Below, piece after piece: positions 29,605 to 39,260 of a stretch of 64,000 nt of DNA. The position numbers and the translations under genes are program-made. Positions within the stretch are counted from its first letter, which is position 1, and every line of letters starts with the position of its first letter. Under the pieces are notes generated by a model, which was given only the letters and a program-made list of their open reading frames with translations, had not been told where the DNA came from and did no database searches. Origin of the DNA: Oricola nitratireducens (GTDB taxonomy: Bacteria; Pseudomonadota; Alphaproteobacteria; Rhizobiales; Rhizobiaceae). Where the stretch lies: positions 411,417 through 475,416 of the forward strand of contig NZ_JACZCS010000001.1 of assembly GCF_014904745.1 (NCBI RefSeq), given 5' to 3'.

Positions 29605-30261
29605 CTAGCGGCAGCCTTCCAGCCAGACGTCGCCGTGATCGAGCGGCGCGCATTGTCCCTCCACGAGACGGGCGATCCGCGACACTCTTTCACGCAACGC
29701 CGGATCCTCTCCGCGCAGATCATATTTGCCCGGTGCGATCATGACTGCGACAAGTTCGAGGAACTGTTCGTGGTCGATATTGGCCGGCGATTGCCCGAAA
29801 ATCGTCTCGGATGCCTCGAAAAATCCTGTCATCCAGCCGTCCGGCCCGCGTCCCATTTCCAGCGTATCGAGCCAAAGCGCCAGGATCTGGCTCTTTTCCA
29901 GGCGCGCCTCCAGCCCGAGTGCATAACCGGTTTGCCGGATCTTGCCGACGCCCGGTCGGAAATTCTCGAAGGCCAGCCGCTTGGACGCCGACTGCGAGAT
30001 CGTGGTGAGACCGGCGCCGGGGCTTCGAAAGTCGACGCCGCGGTGATCGAAAAAGGCCGGGTCCTGCACTTTCAGCAGATCGGCGAGGCGATCTTGTCCA
30101 AGGTCGTGTCCGCCGTGCCCGGCGGCGATCAGCCTGTCGGCGCGTTGCCGGAGAGCGTCCGCATCGCCAACCGCGTCGAAATAGCCCTTGCCCCCGTAGA
30201 CCAGCGCTGCGGCGATTACCAGCACGACGGCGAACGCGACAGCTTTCAGAAAACGTTTCAT
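29605..30261 (-). CDS. GT51 transglycosylase-like protein lacking both catalytic Glu
   Basis: 218 residues: an N-terminal membrane anchor (about 5-24), then a domain resembling the glycosyltransferase-51 fold of MtgA and class A PBPs. QDPAFFDHRGVD aligns with the EDxxFxxHxG motif but has Q66 in place of the catalytic Glu. TTISQSASKR aligns with STxTQQLxKN. GKIRQTGYALGLEARLEKS aligns with RKxxExxxAxxxE and has Q110 where the second Glu sits. It probably binds but does not polymerise lipid II. This reading depends on my hand alignment. It lies convergent with the sdhB fragment. Confidence 0.7.
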   Translation of the reverse strand: MKRFLKAVAFAVVLVIAAALVYGGKGYFDAVGDADALRQRADRLIAAGHGGHDLGQDRLADLLKVQDPAFFDHRGVDFRSPGAGLTTISQSASKRLAFENFRPGVGKIRQTGYALGLEARLEKSQILALWLDTLEMGRGPDGWMTGFFEASETIFGQSPANIDHEQFLELVAVMIAPGKYDLRGEDPALRERVSRIARLVEGQCAPLDHGDVWLEGCR

Positions 30262-30443
30262 GCGTCGATCTGATCCCGAAGACGATGTGACGGAATATGC
30301 GTTTTTAGCCCCGGATCTATGCGGCGAAGAGTGGTGGAACTTGGGCGGACCATTTTCACTCCGGCATCGTTTTCGTTTTCCCCCGATTTTTGATCGAGCG
30401 TGGTGGCGCCTGTCTTCGGCATGGTTGCGGTCCGGTTCTCATG

Positions 30444-30510
30444 CCACGTATGAGAACGAAGCCTATCGTCTTGTATCGCCGGTACGATTCGATAGGCTCT
30501 CGTATCGTGG
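30444..30510. promoter_or_regulatory. long imperfect palindrome upstream of the TetR gene
   Basis: Outer arms CCACGTATGAG / CTCGTATCGTGG enclose perfect inner arms AGCCTATCG (30460-30468) and CGATAGGCT (30490-30498). It ends four bases before a GTG and 16 bases before the ATG of the TetR-type regulator. Position and symmetry fit an autoregulatory operator, possibly with two dimer sites. Binding is inferred. Confidence 0.6.
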
Positions 30511-30525
30511 TAAGTGAAATTCCAG

Positions 30526-31182
30526 ATGAAACAGTGGCTTGCGGATCACCCCAAGGCGAAGCTCATGGCGCGCAAGCGCGTCGCCATCCTTGATGCCGCG
30601 CATGCGCAATTCCTGGCAAAGGGCTATGACTCGACCACGATGGAGGCTGTCGCCGCGGCCGCCGGGGTGTCGATCATGACGCTTTACCGCCATGCCGACG
30701 ACAAAGCGGACTTGTTTCGCGCGGTGGTCGGCCGCGCCGCGGCCGCCGCTGCCGAGACGGCCCGGAACGATGCCGCCGCCTGGTTTGTGTTGCCCTTCGA
30801 GGCTGCGCTGCACGCCTTCGCCCTGCGGCACCTCACGCGGCTTCGGAGCGCCGAAACGATCGCGCTGCTGCGCGCGGTCATGACAGAGACGAAACGCTTC
30901 CCGGATATCGCCGGGATGGTCTGGAATGGCCTCGTTACCACGCAGGAGACCCTGCTCTTTGGCTTTCTGTCGTATTGCGAGGAAACCCGCCCTCTCGACG
31001 CGGGCGAACGCCGCAGGCTCGCCTCGATCTTTCTGGACCGTATCGCCGGAGCGGACATGCCGCGCGTCCTGCTCGGCCTTTCCGGCGAGACATTGGAGGA
31101 ACGCGAGGCGCGCATACGCGCCGCGATCCGCACGATAATGGCCGCGCTTCCGCCCTATTCGCCCTGCGCCCGCATCGCGTAA
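30526..31182 (+). CDS. TetR/AcrR-family transcriptional regulator
   Basis: 218 residues with the N-terminal TetR helix-turn-helix (about 20-66). The segment ILDAAHAQFLAKGYDSTTMEAVAAAAGVS... LYRHADDKADLF is textbook. The C-terminal part is the all-helical ligand and dimer domain resembling the AcrR C-terminal family. The ligand is unknown. The ATG at 30526 or an in-frame GTG at 30514 could be the start. A large palindrome immediately upstream is a likely operator. No efflux genes are adjacent; the next gene is unrelated. Confidence 0.88.
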   Translation: MKQWLADHPKAKLMARKRVAILDAAHAQFLAKGYDSTTMEAVAAAAGVSIMTLYRHADDKADLFRAVVGRAAAAAAETARNDAAAWFVLPFEAALHAFALRHLTRLRSAETIALLRAVMTETKRFPDIAGMVWNGLVTTQETLLFGFLSYCEETRPLDAGERRRLASIFLDRIAGADMPRVLLGLSGETLEEREARIRAAIRTIMAALPPYSPCARIA

Positions 31183-31426
31183 TGCCTTCTCAAGTACTGC
31201 CTTGGGTCCTTTGTCGTGAAGATGGATAGATCGCGCGCGTTTTTTAACGCCCGGGACGAAAAGGCGAGCCGAACCCGGCGGTTCCACGGTCATCGGCGCT
31301 TTCCCGGTCCCCGGCTTTTCCACCTTTTCCCAACCGCCAGTACCCTGTTTGCGCACAGGGGCCTGCCGGCGATGGGTATCGGACAGCGGCCTGCCGCTCA
31401 CGAAGGAAAAGGCGAGGGGCGTAACG

Positions 31427-32128
31427 GTGGGACAAACAGCGGGCATGAACTGGGAACGGGTGATCGAACGCAACCGCGCGGCGCTTTCGCGCATCGTCGC
31501 GATGCTGTTCGCCATGGCCGGTCTGGCCGAGGGCGAAACAGTGGCCACCCTACCGCGCCATCTGCGCAATGCCGTCCTGCGCATCCTGCGCCCGGCCGAG
31601 GCCGCCGTCCGGCGGCTTGTGATGATCGCCGCACGCGATGTTGTGGTGGTTGTGAAACCGCGCCGGCCCGCCACCACAACATCCACCACAACAACAACCA
31701 ACACCACAGGCAAAACTGATGCCACCATCCCGGCGCTCCCGCTCATCGATCCCCGGAAGCGTTTCGATGTCCGCCCGCGGAGACGCCGCGCCCGGTCCTT
31801 CCCGCGCATCAGCGTCATTGGCGTTTCCGAACCGCGCCCGATCCCCGACGACTGGTTACCCTCGCCCGACGACGAGATCGACGCCGCACGGGTCGGCCGC
31901 CGGTTGCACACGCTGAAGCGCGCGCTCGACGATCTCGACAGCCAGGCGAAACGCCTCGCGCGCTGGAAAGCGAAGCGCGATCTCGGTTTCAATCGCTCCA
32001 AATATTTCTCGCCAATGCGCCCCGGTTATCCGCCGGGGCGCCGCAAGCGGGCCTTTCACGAAGTCGACGATGTCCTGCGCGAATGCCACGCGTTGGCGCT
32101 GGATCTGGAGCGGCTGGATACATCGTGA
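31427..32128 (+). CDS. basic protein with a Thr-rich tract
   Basis: 233 residues, no signal or membrane segments clear enough to call. It has an N-terminal helical part, then a low-complexity PATTTSTTTTTNTT tract (about 80-95) encoded by CAC/ACA-type repeats. A highly basic stretch RPRRRRARSF follows, and then a helical C-terminal half rich in Arg, Lys and Asp. I recognise no family. The GTG at 31427 is chosen for GAGGGG seven bases upstream; ATG 31445 is the alternative. About 240 bases without a gene separate it from the TetR gene. Confidence 0.6.
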   Translation: MGQTAGMNWERVIERNRAALSRIVAMLFAMAGLAEGETVATLPRHLRNAVLRILRPAEAAVRRLVMIAARDVVVVVKPRRPATTTSTTTTTNTTGKTDATIPALPLIDPRKRFDVRPRRRRARSFPRISVIGVSEPRPIPDDWLPSPDDEIDAARVGRRLHTLKRALDDLDSQAKRLARWKAKRDLGFNRSKYFSPMRPGYPPGRRKRAFHEVDDVLRECHALALDLERLDTS

Positions 32129-32268
32129 GCCGTCGGGGACACGGCAGCGAGGCGTTTCAGGCCGGGGCAGGGAAGCCCGCGGCGGCGTTGGCGCGCGCGC
32201 TTGACGCTAATCAAACCGCCATCCGCCAATCCGCCGTAGGACAAGCCGAAACAGCAAAGGGAATACCG

Positions 32269-32613
32269 ATGGCCGAGACCGACTGGATTGCATTCACCGA
32301 CCAGACCAACAAGCGCATGGCGGAATTGCGCAAGGCGATGCCGGAGCCCTCGAAAGGCTTCGGTCAGCTGGCGCAAGCGGCGATCGCGCCCGGCGCGCTC
32401 GATTCCAGGACCAAGGAACTGATGGCGCTCGCCATCGGGATCACGGCACGCTGCGACGGCTGCCTCGCCTTCCATGCCAAGGCGGCGAAGAAACATGGTG
32501 CGACGCGCGAGGAGGTGATCGATACCATCGCGGTGGCGCTCTATATGGGCGGCGGACCGTCGATGATCTACGGGGCCGAGGCGCTCAGCGTGTTCGACGC
32601 GCTGCCGGACTGA
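32269..32613 (+). CDS. carboxymuconolactone decarboxylase/AhpD-like protein
   Basis: 114 residues of the CMD family. The motif ELMALAIGITARCDGCLAFHAKAAKKHGATREEV contains the CxxC and downstream His of AhpD-type thiol peroxidase cofactors. This points to redox activity rather than lactone decarboxylation. All-helical and cytosolic. AAAGGGAA precedes the ATG. It is about 140 bases downstream of the Thr-rich protein and convergent with the dehydrogenase gene. Confidence 0.88.
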   Translation: MAETDWIAFTDQTNKRMAELRKAMPEPSKGFGQLAQAAIAPGALDSRTKELMALAIGITARCDGCLAFHAKAAKKHGATREEVIDTIAVALYMGGGPSMIYGAEALSVFDALPD

Positions 32614-32635
32614 AACAGGCCTGTGCCTGACGGGC

Positions 32636-33769
32636 TCAGGCGGCGGCCTGGCGCTTGCGCAGCGCGGCGGCGATGCGTTCCTCGGCGATCGTCCGGGCGA
32701 CTTCGCCTGTCGTCGCGCCGGTTTCCTCCGCGCGGTCGAAAATGCGGGTGAGCGTGACCGGGATCTCGCGGACCTTCGCGAAGGCTGCGTCGCGGTCGTA
32801 GCCGCCGGGCGCGAGTTCGGCGGCGACGTTGATCAGCCCGCCGGCATTGATCAGGTAGTCGGGCGCATAGAGAATGCCGCGGCTCTTGAGGCGCTTGGCG
32901 TCTTGCGGCCGCGCCAGCTGGTTGTTCGCCGATCCGGCGACGACGGTTGCCTTCAGGCCGGGGATTGTCTGTTCCGACAGGACGCCGCCGAGCGCGCAGG
33001 GCGCGAAGACATCGGCATCGGCGGTCAGGATCGCGTCCGGAGCGGTCTTGCGGGCGCCGAATTCGGTCACCGCGGCTTCGACGCGCCTGGTGTCGATATC
33101 GGTCACGACGAGTTTCGCCCCGGCAGCATGGAGCTTCTCGCACAGCGACCAGCCGACCGCGCCGAGGCCCTGAACGGCGATGCGCAGGCCGTCGAGCGTA
33201 TCCGAGCCGAACCGGCGTTGCACTGCGGTCTTGAGGCCGAGAAAGACGCCTTCGGCGGTGATCGGCGAGGGGTTGCCGCTGCCGCCGATGGAGGTGCCGG
33301 TGACGTTCGGCGTGCGGGCGCGCAGGAAGTCCGCGTCGTCGAGGGTCATCCCGACGTCTTCCGCGGTGATGAAGCTCTCCGTCAGCGTTGCCAGCATCTC
33401 CGTATAGGCTTCCAGCATCTGCGGGGTCTTGCCGGTGCGCGGATCGGCGACGATCACAGCCTTGCCGCCGCCAAGCGGCAGTTCGGAGATGGCCGCTTTC
33501 AGCGTCATGCCGTGCGACAGGCGAAGCACGTCGGTGAGCGCGTCCCCGCGCGTCGGGAAGGGCCAGATCCGGGTACCGCCGAGCGCGGGGCCGAGAACCG
33601 TCGAGTGGATCGCGACAATGGCGGTCAGGCCGCGTTGCCGGTCTTCTCCGAGCACGATGCGCTCATGAGCCGCAAAATCGGCCAGATTGCGGGCCTCGTC
33701 CGTGATGTCGCGGATAGAAAGTGACGCGGAAGGGACCGCTTCAACGGTTTTACGAATGCGCTCGGGCAT
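32636..33769 (-). CDS. Glu/Leu/Phe/Val-type amino-acid dehydrogenase
   Basis: 377 residues. The N-terminal dimerisation/substrate domain has GPALGGTR and LPLGGGKAVI, the latter containing the catalytic Lys. The C-terminal Rossmann domain has the NAD motif VQGLGAVGWSL. The Leu/Phe/Val-dehydrogenase pattern SANNQL is present, as is the LINAGGLINV segment near the C-terminus. It oxidatively deaminates a branched or aromatic amino acid, or runs in reverse; which one is unclear. Length fits leucine or phenylalanine dehydrogenase. Confidence 0.9.
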   Translation of the reverse strand: MPERIRKTVEAVPSASLSIRDITDEARNLADFAAHERIVLGEDRQRGLTAIVAIHSTVLGPALGGTRIWPFPTRGDALTDVLRLSHGMTLKAAISELPLGGGKAVIVADPRTGKTPQMLEAYTEMLATLTESFITAEDVGMTLDDADFLRARTPNVTGTSIGGSGNPSPITAEGVFLGLKTAVQRRFGSDTLDGLRIAVQGLGAVGWSLCEKLHAAGAKLVVTDIDTRRVEAAVTEFGARKTAPDAILTADADVFAPCALGGVLSEQTIPGLKATVVAGSANNQLARPQDAKRLKSRGILYAPDYLINAGGLINVAAELAPGGYDRDAAFAKVREIPVTLTRIFDRAEETGATTGEVARTIAEERIAAALRKRQAAA

Positions 33770-33912
33770 GGCGGCGTCTCCTCACGAAATGTGGAGAAAT
33801 GATACCGCCAAAGCCGAGACATATGGTTGTTATCTCGGGTGCCTGCGCGTCAGATTCCGCATTTTCCAGGCCGCTGCGCCGAAACAAAATTGCCCCGAGG
33901 CGTTTTCGCCGG

Positions 33913-34338
33913 TCAGACCAGTTTCGCGTCCAGCGTAATCGTTATGGCGGCCAGCGCCCCGGAAACGGGACATTCGGCCTTCGCCTTGTTGGCCAGTTCC
34001 TCGAACTTCGCCGAATCGATACCGGGCACGGTCGCTTCGAGCACCAGTGCCGAGCCCTTGATGCCTTCGCCGGGTTTGACCTCGACGGTCGCGGTCGCCT
34101 TCAACTCGTCGGCGGGCGTGCCGTTCTCGGCCAGGAAGTGGGAAAGCTGCATGGCGAAGCAGCCGGCATGGGCCGCGGCGATCAGCTCCTCGGGATTCGT
34201 GCCCGAGGTTCCGTCCTCGTCCTCGAAGCGGCTGCGGAAATCGTAGCGCTTTTCCTTCAGGACGCCGCTTTGCGTCGAGACGTTGCCGCGCCCGTTCTGC
34301 AGGTCGCCGGTCCAGATTGCGGTTGCGTGCCTTTTCAT
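33913..34338 (-). CDS. OsmC-family peroxiredoxin
   Basis: 141 residues. It begins at ATG 34338 with GGAGG well placed upstream. The OsmC catalytic cysteines are in AAHAGCFAM and in KAECPVSGAL. The GTNPEELIAAA signature is also present. It reduces organic hydroperoxides in the cytosol, fitting the exported MsrA and AhpD-like genes nearby as an oxidant-defence neighbourhood. That grouping is inference. Confidence 0.93.
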   Translation of the reverse strand: MKRHATAIWTGDLQNGRGNVSTQSGVLKEKRYDFRSRFEDEDGTSGTNPEELIAAAHAGCFAMQLSHFLAENGTPADELKATATVEVKPGEGIKGSALVLEATVPGIDSAKFEELANKAKAECPVSGALAAITITLDAKLV

Positions 34339-34514
34339 GATTGTCCTCCATGCCGGGCTGTTCGCTCGCCCACGCGCAATACCTGCGGCGCGGAATTTCC
34401 AAATCAAGGGGATCGGTCGAGAGTCGTTCCTCACGCAACCGTGTTCAAAACTGATTGGGCTCGCGCGGCGGCTTGTGGTTTCAAATGACGGTACGCTCCA
34501 GAAAAGGATCCGTC

Positions 34515-35162
34515 ATGACCCGCCTGAAACCAGCTGCCCTCGCGTCCGTCCTCCTTGCAGCCTCGCTTGTGCCGCTTCCCGCGGATGCCGAGACAAAGTC
34601 CCTTGTTGTCGCCGGCGGCTGTTTCTGGTGCGTCGAGAGCGATTTCGACCATGTCGACGGCGTCGTCGCCACGACCTCGGGCTACGCCGGCGGCGAGATG
34701 CAGAACCCGACCTACCGAAATCACGGAAATCACCGCGAAGTCGTCAAAGTTGACTACGACGACACCAGGACCGATTACCGCACCCTGGTGACGACGTTTC
34801 TGCGCACGATCGACCCGACCGACCCCGGCGGCCAGTTCTGCGACCGCGGCCACAGCTACACCACCGCCATCCACGCCGCCAATGGCGAGGAAGCGGCAAT
34901 CGCCCGCGAGGCGGTCGCGGACGCCGAAAGGCAACTGGGCCAAAAAGTCGTTACGGAAGTGGAAGGACCTGCGACTTTCTGGAAAGCGGAGGACTATCAC
35001 CAGAACTATTACAAGAGCCAGGTCCGGCAGTTGACGCGTTTCGGCTATGTAACGCGGGCAAGCGCCTACAAGGGGTACCGGAAAGGCTGCGGCCGCGATC
35101 AGCGGGTTCACGAGGTTTGGGGCGACCAGGCCTACAAGGGTGTGCACAAGGCCGGCATGTAA
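34515..35162 (+). CDS. msrA: exported peptide methionine-S-sulfoxide reductase
   Basis: 215 residues. A signal peptide (LASVLLAASLVPLPADAE) puts the enzyme in the periplasm. The MsrA domain has the catalytic GGCFWCVE motif, then SGYAGGEMQNPTY and FWKAEDYHQNYY. The segment before the second half reads NHREVV instead of the usual GHxEVV. GAAAAGGATC precedes the ATG. It repairs oxidised methionine in exported proteins. It is divergent from the OsmC gene. Confidence 0.95.
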   Translation: MTRLKPAALASVLLAASLVPLPADAETKSLVVAGGCFWCVESDFDHVDGVVATTSGYAGGEMQNPTYRNHGNHREVVKVDYDDTRTDYRTLVTTFLRTIDPTDPGGQFCDRGHSYTTAIHAANGEEAAIAREAVADAERQLGQKVVTEVEGPATFWKAEDYHQNYYKSQVRQLTRFGYVTRASAYKGYRKGCGRDQRVHEVWGDQAYKGVHKAGM

Positions 35163-35310
35163 GAACCTGCTCTTGACGTAAAGGCCTATTAATACTTTGA
35201 AAATCGGGCCGCGACACGTTATGCGGCAGTGCGGCACTTCAAACTTGCGCTGATGTGTCATACTATCGCTACACAAATCGGTGAGAGGACGGCTGACGCC
35301 CACCGGACAC

Positions 35311-36216
35311 ATGGCCATGGAATTCCAGAGCGCATCTTCGACATTTTCCGATATCGTCACGGGCCGGGCCGACGCGCGCGCCCAGCGCAACCTGCATATC
35401 GTGGATCAGCTGATCGAGGAACGCGGCCAGACGCTAGTCAAGCATCCGATGTGGCCGATGATCCGTCCGGCGCTCTACAAGGTTCTCTATTACGATCAGG
35501 CCGTGCGGATGGCCAATGATGTCGCCGAGATCAGCGGCATCGATTGTTTTGAATATATCAGCCGGTTGCTGCAGCTCGACATTTCGGTCGAGGGCAAGGA
35601 AAACCTGCCCCGGGACGGCGGCTTCATCCTCGTGTCCAATCATCCGACCGGCATTGCCGACGGCGTGGCCGCCTATGACATGATCAAGGATACCCGGCCG
35701 GACCTGATGTTCTTCGCCAACCGCGATGCCATTCGCGTCAGCCAGCGGCTTTCGGAAGTCATCATTCCGGTCGAATGGCGCACGACCGAGAAGTCGCACG
35801 CCAAGAGCCGTGAAACGCTGGTGCGCACCAGCCGCGCCTTCTCGGACGGCCGGGCGATCATCCTGTTCCCGTCCGGACGCATCGCCTACTGGGCGAAGGG
35901 ACGGCTGAACGAGCGGCCCTGGCAGGCGACCGGCGTTCACATGGCGAAGCGCTATAACGTGCCGATCATTCCGATGCACATGAGCGCGCGCAATTCGAAG
36001 CTGTTCTACCTGCTGTCGCACCGCACGCCGGAACTTCGCGACATGACCGTGTTCCACGAACTGCTCAACAAGAAGGGCCAGCCCTTCAAGATGACGATCG
36101 GCAAGCCGATCGAGCCGGAGACGCTGGAAGGCGACGTGCAGGACCTCACAGTGCGCATGCAGAAACATTGCGAGCATGTGCTGCGCGACGATCCGGGCGC
36201 TGAATTCATCGGTTGA
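35311..36216 (+). CDS. lysophospholipid acyltransferase (PlsC/OlsB-like)
   Basis: 301 residues. The acyltransferase motif I appears as SNHPTGIADG (His and Asp), followed by RDAIRVSQRL, the FPSGRI motif III and PIIPMHM motif IV. This fits the family that acylates lysophospholipids or ornithine lipids; OlsA/OlsB or a PlsC paralogue cannot be separated by eye. It has no membrane helix at the N-terminus. ATG 35311 or 35317 could be used. It ends in a strong terminator. Confidence 0.85.
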   Translation: MAMEFQSASSTFSDIVTGRADARAQRNLHIVDQLIEERGQTLVKHPMWPMIRPALYKVLYYDQAVRMANDVAEISGIDCFEYISRLLQLDISVEGKENLPRDGGFILVSNHPTGIADGVAAYDMIKDTRPDLMFFANRDAIRVSQRLSEVIIPVEWRTTEKSHAKSRETLVRTSRAFSDGRAIILFPSGRIAYWAKGRLNERPWQATGVHMAKRYNVPIIPMHMSARNSKLFYLLSHRTPELRDMTVFHELLNKKGQPFKMTIGKPIEPETLEGDVQDLTVRMQKHCEHVLRDDPGAEFIG

Positions 36217-36240
36217 TCAGCTCTTCAACGCAATTAGAAA

Positions 36241-36265
36241 GCCCGCCGGATCGGCGGGCTTTTTT
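36241..36265 (+). terminator. intrinsic terminator of the acyltransferase gene
   Basis: An 8-bp stem GCCCGCCG/CGGCGGGC with a three-base loop, followed by six T residues, 24 bases after the stop. It also separates the convergent transaldolase gene. Confidence 0.92.
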
Positions 36266-36284
36266 CATGCGGCGGGTAACAGGA

Positions 36285-36938
36285 TCAGACGATTTTCTGG
36301 CCGGTCTTCGCCCAGTCTGCGAGGAAGCCTTCCAGGCCCTTGTCGGTGAGCGGATGCTTGACCAGCGCCTTCAGCGTCGCCGGTGGAACGGTCGCAACAT
36401 CGGCGCCGATCAACGCCGCTTCCTTGACGTGGTTCACGGTGCGGATCGAGGCGGCGAGGATTTCGGTCTGGAAACCGTAATTGTCATAGATCGTGCGAAT
36501 CTCGCCGATCAGTTCCATGCCGTTGATGCCGATGTCGTCGATGCGGCCGATGAACGGCGAAATGAAGGTCGCGCCGGCCTTAGCGGCGAGCAGTGCCTGG
36601 TTGGCCGAGAAGCACAGCGTCACGTTGACCTTGCGGCCCTCGGTCGTCAGCGCCTTGCAGGCCTTCAGGCCGTCGAAGGTCAGCGGTACCTTGATGCAGA
36701 TGTTGTCGGCGATCTTCGCCAGCACTTCGGCTTCCTTCATCATGCCGTCGAAATCGAGTGCTGTGACCTCGGCCGAGACGGGGCCGTCGACGATCCCGCA
36801 GATTTCTTTCGTGACCTCGGTGATATCGCGGCCGGCTTTCATGATCAGCGACGGATTGGTGGTTACGCCATCGAGCAGACCGATGTCGTTCAACTCGCGG
36901 ATTTCCTTCACGTCGGCTGTGTCGACAAAGAATTTCAT
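36285..36938 (-). CDS. transaldolase / fructose-6-phosphate aldolase-type
   Basis: 217 residues, the compact TalC/Fsa subfamily. It has [27 protein letters not shown] (with the Schiff-base Lys), [21 protein letters not shown] and a C-terminal TDKGLEGF. In rhizobia this form (often annotated tal) exchanges dihydroxyacetone units in the pentose-phosphate pathway. Whether the activity is transaldolase or F6P aldolase cannot be read from sequence. It is divergent from priA. Confidence 0.92.
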   Translation of the reverse strand: MKFFVDTADVKEIRELNDIGLLDGVTTNPSLIMKAGRDITEVTKEICGIVDGPVSAEVTALDFDGMMKEAEVLAKIADNICIKVPLTFDGLKACKALTTEGRKVNVTLCFSANQALLAAKAGATFISPFIGRIDDIGINGMELIGEIRTIYDNYGFQTEILAASIRTVNHVKEAALIGADVATVPPATLKALVKHPLTDKGLEGFLADWAKTGQKIV

Positions 36939-37022
36939 GGCTTCGCCCTTGGTTGTCCCGCGTCGCGGGGGTTTTCGATCGGGCTTCCGTTTAGACCAAA
37001 GAGTAGGCAAGGTCACGGGGTA

Positions 37023-39209
37023 ATGAAGCAAGATTCGCCACGCATTTCCAACACTGTGCCGGTTCTCGTGCCGACGCCTTCGGAACGGCCATACACTTAT
37101 GCCGTGCCGGAGGGCATGGCGGTCGAGCCCGGATCGATCGTCGCCGTGCCGCTCGGCCCGCGCATGGTGGCGGGCGTCGTCTGGGACGCGGAGAGCGCCG
37201 ACAAGGTCGATCCGAAGAAATTGCGCGCGATCGAGCATCTGTTCGACTGCCCGCCGGTGGCGCCCGACATGCGCCGTTTCGTCGACTGGGTCGCACGTTA
37301 CACGCTGTCGGCGCCCGGCATGGTCGCGCGTATGGTGCTGCGCGTGCCGGCCGCCTTCGATCCCGAGCCGTCGACGCCGGGCCTGCGCAAGACGGAAGCG
37401 CTTCCCGATCGCATGACGCCGGCGCGCGCCCGCGTCCTCGACCTTGCGTCCGACAGTCTCGGCTGGACGCGTTCGGGTCTGGCGCATGCCGCCGGCGTTT
37501 CGCTGTCGGTCGTCGACGGCCTCGTCAAGGCGGGCTCGTTTACGGAGATCGAGCTGCCGCCGATGCCGGTCGTCGCGACACCCGACCCGGATTACGACGC
37601 CGCCGACCTGTCGGGCGACCAGCAGGCCGCCGCCGACGCCTTGCGTGGCCAGGTGGCGGCGGAAGGCTTCTCGGCGACATTGCTGGAAGGCGTGACCGGT
37701 TCCGGCAAGACCGAGGTCTATTTCGAGGCGATCGCAGCGGCGCTGGAACAGGGAAAGCAGGTGCTGGTTCTGCTGCCCGAGATCGCGCTGACGCAGACAT
37801 TCCTGGAACGCTTTCATGGCCGCTTTGGCGCGCCGCCCGCCGAATGGCACTCCGATCTCGCCCCGAAGACTCGCGAAAAGGTCTGGCGGCAGATCGCCGA
37901 CGGGCGCGTCCGGGTCGTCGCAGGTGCGCGCTCGGCGCTGTTCCTGCCGTTTCGCGAACTCGGCCTGATCGTCGTCGACGAAGAGCATGACCCCGCTTAC
38001 AAGCAGGAGGACCGGGTCTTCTACCACGCCCGCGACATGGCGGTGGTGCGCGCCCATATTGGCGGTTTTCCGGCGATCCTCGCCAGCGCGACGCCGTCGG
38101 TGGAGACGCGCTTCAACGCGGAATGCGGGCGCTATCGCCATGTGCGGCTCGACCGGCGTTTCGCCGAGGCTGCGATGCCGGAACTGCATGCGATCGATAT
38201 GCGCCGGACGCCGCCGGCGCGCGGCAAGTTCCTGTCTCCGCCCTTGCTGAAAGCGATCGGCGCGACATTGGAGAAGGAACAGCAGTCGCTGCTGTTTCTC
38301 AACCGGCGCGGTTACGCGCCGCTGACGTTGTGCCGGGTCTGCGGCCACCGCTTCCAGTGCCCGGACTGTTCGAGCTGGCTGGTCGAGCATCGCTTCCGAG
38401 GCCAGCTTCTGTGCCATCACTGCGGCCATCACGAACTGGTGCCGGAAGCCTGCCCGGAATGCGGCACGCTCGACCATCTCGTCGCCTGTGGACCGGGCAT
38501 CGAACGCATTGCCGAGGAGGTCGTCGAGGCGTTCCCGGATGCGCGCACCATCGTGCTGTCGTCGGACATGCTCGGTGGCGTGAAACGGCTGCGGCTGGAA
38601 CTGGAAGCGATCGAGAAGGGTGATGTCGATATCGTCATCGGCACGCAGCTGGTCGCCAAGGGCCATAACTTCCCGAACATGACGCTGGTCGGCGTCGTCG
38701 ATGCCGATCTCGGTCTGGCGAACGGCGATCCGCGCGCCGCCGAGCGCACCTTCCAGCTTCTCAGCCAGGTGACCGGCCGGGCGGGGCGGACCGGAAAGAA
38801 GAGCCTTGGCCTGATCCAGACCTTCCAGCCGGAGCATCCGGCGATGCGCGCGATCGTGTCGGGCGATGCCGAGGCCTTCTACCAGAACCAGATCGGCGAG
38901 CGCGAACGCGGGCACCTGCCGCCGTTCGGACGTCTCGCCTCGATTATCGTTTCCGCCAACAGCCGCGCCGAGGCGGAAAATCACGGCCGGGCGCTTCGCG
39001 CCGCCGCGCCGGCCGGCGAGATCATGGTGCTGGGGCCTGCCGAGGCGCCGCTGGCGCTGATCCGCGGGCGGCACCGGTTCCGGCTGCTTGTGCACGGGCC
39101 GGAGCGGGCCAATCTGCAAGCCTTCCTGCGTGCCATGATCGGTAGTGCGCCGCGTCCGCGTGGTTCGGTGCGCGTTAGCGTCGACATTGACCCGCAAAGT
39201 TTTCTTTGA
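37023..39209 (+). CDS. priA: primosomal replication helicase PriA
   Basis: 3'-5' helicase that restarts stalled replication forks. 728 residues: an N-terminal DNA-binding domain (about 1-200); Walker [12 protein letters not shown] (about 222-232); Walker B DEEHD; and the zinc-binding domain with CxxC pairs (CRVCGH, CPDC, CHHCGH, CPECG) between the helicase lobes. A C-terminal domain ends in a Val/Asp/Pro-rich strand. The ATG at 37023 is in the usual position. It is divergent from the transaldolase gene. Confidence 0.97.
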   Translation: MKQDSPRISNTVPVLVPTPSERPYTYAVPEGMAVEPGSIVAVPLGPRMVAGVVWDAESADKVDPKKLRAIEHLFDCPPVAPDMRRFVDWVARYTLSAPGMVARMVLRVPAAFDPEPSTPGLRKTEALPDRMTPARARVLDLASDSLGWTRSGLAHAAGVSLSVVDGLVKAGSFTEIELPPMPVVATPDPDYDAADLSGDQQAAADALRGQVAAEGFSATLLEGVTGSGKTEVYFEAIAAALEQGKQVLVLLPEIALTQTFLERFHGRFGAPPAEWHSDLAPKTREKVWRQIADGRVRVVAGARSALFLPFRELGLIVVDEEHDPAYKQEDRVFYHARDMAVVRAHIGGFPAILASATPSVETRFNAECGRYRHVRLDRRFAEAAMPELHAIDMRRTPPARGKFLSPPLLKAIGATLEKEQQSLLFLNRRGYAPLTLCRVCGHRFQCPDCSSWLVEHRFRGQLLCHHCGHHELVPEACPECGTLDHLVACGPGIERIAEEVVEAFPDARTIVLSSDMLGGVKRLRLELEAIEKGDVDIVIGTQLVAKGHNFPNMTLVGVVDADLGLANGDPRAAERTFQLLSQVTGRAGRTGKKSLGLIQTFQPEHPAMRAIVSGDAEAFYQNQIGERERGHLPPFGRLASIIVSANSRAEAENHGRALRAAAPAGEIMVLGPAEAPLALIRGRHRFRLLVHGPERANLQAFLRAMIGSAPRPRGSVRVSVDIDPQSFL

Positions 39210-39260
39210 CAAGCAGTTGGCCCGGCGGCATGCACGGACCACTTCACCGAAAGCAGCCAA

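Noticed and set aside
31216..31719. A 167-codon frame overlapping the Thr-rich protein gene
   Set aside because: Overlaps the better-supported frame at 31427 and has the Arg/Pro/His-rich composition of an off-frame reading.
36939..39260. Upstream extension of the transaldolase frame by about 770 codons antisense to priA
   Set aside because: The transaldolase start [10 protein letters not shown] at 36938 is the conserved family start; the extension is antisense to a complete helicase gene.
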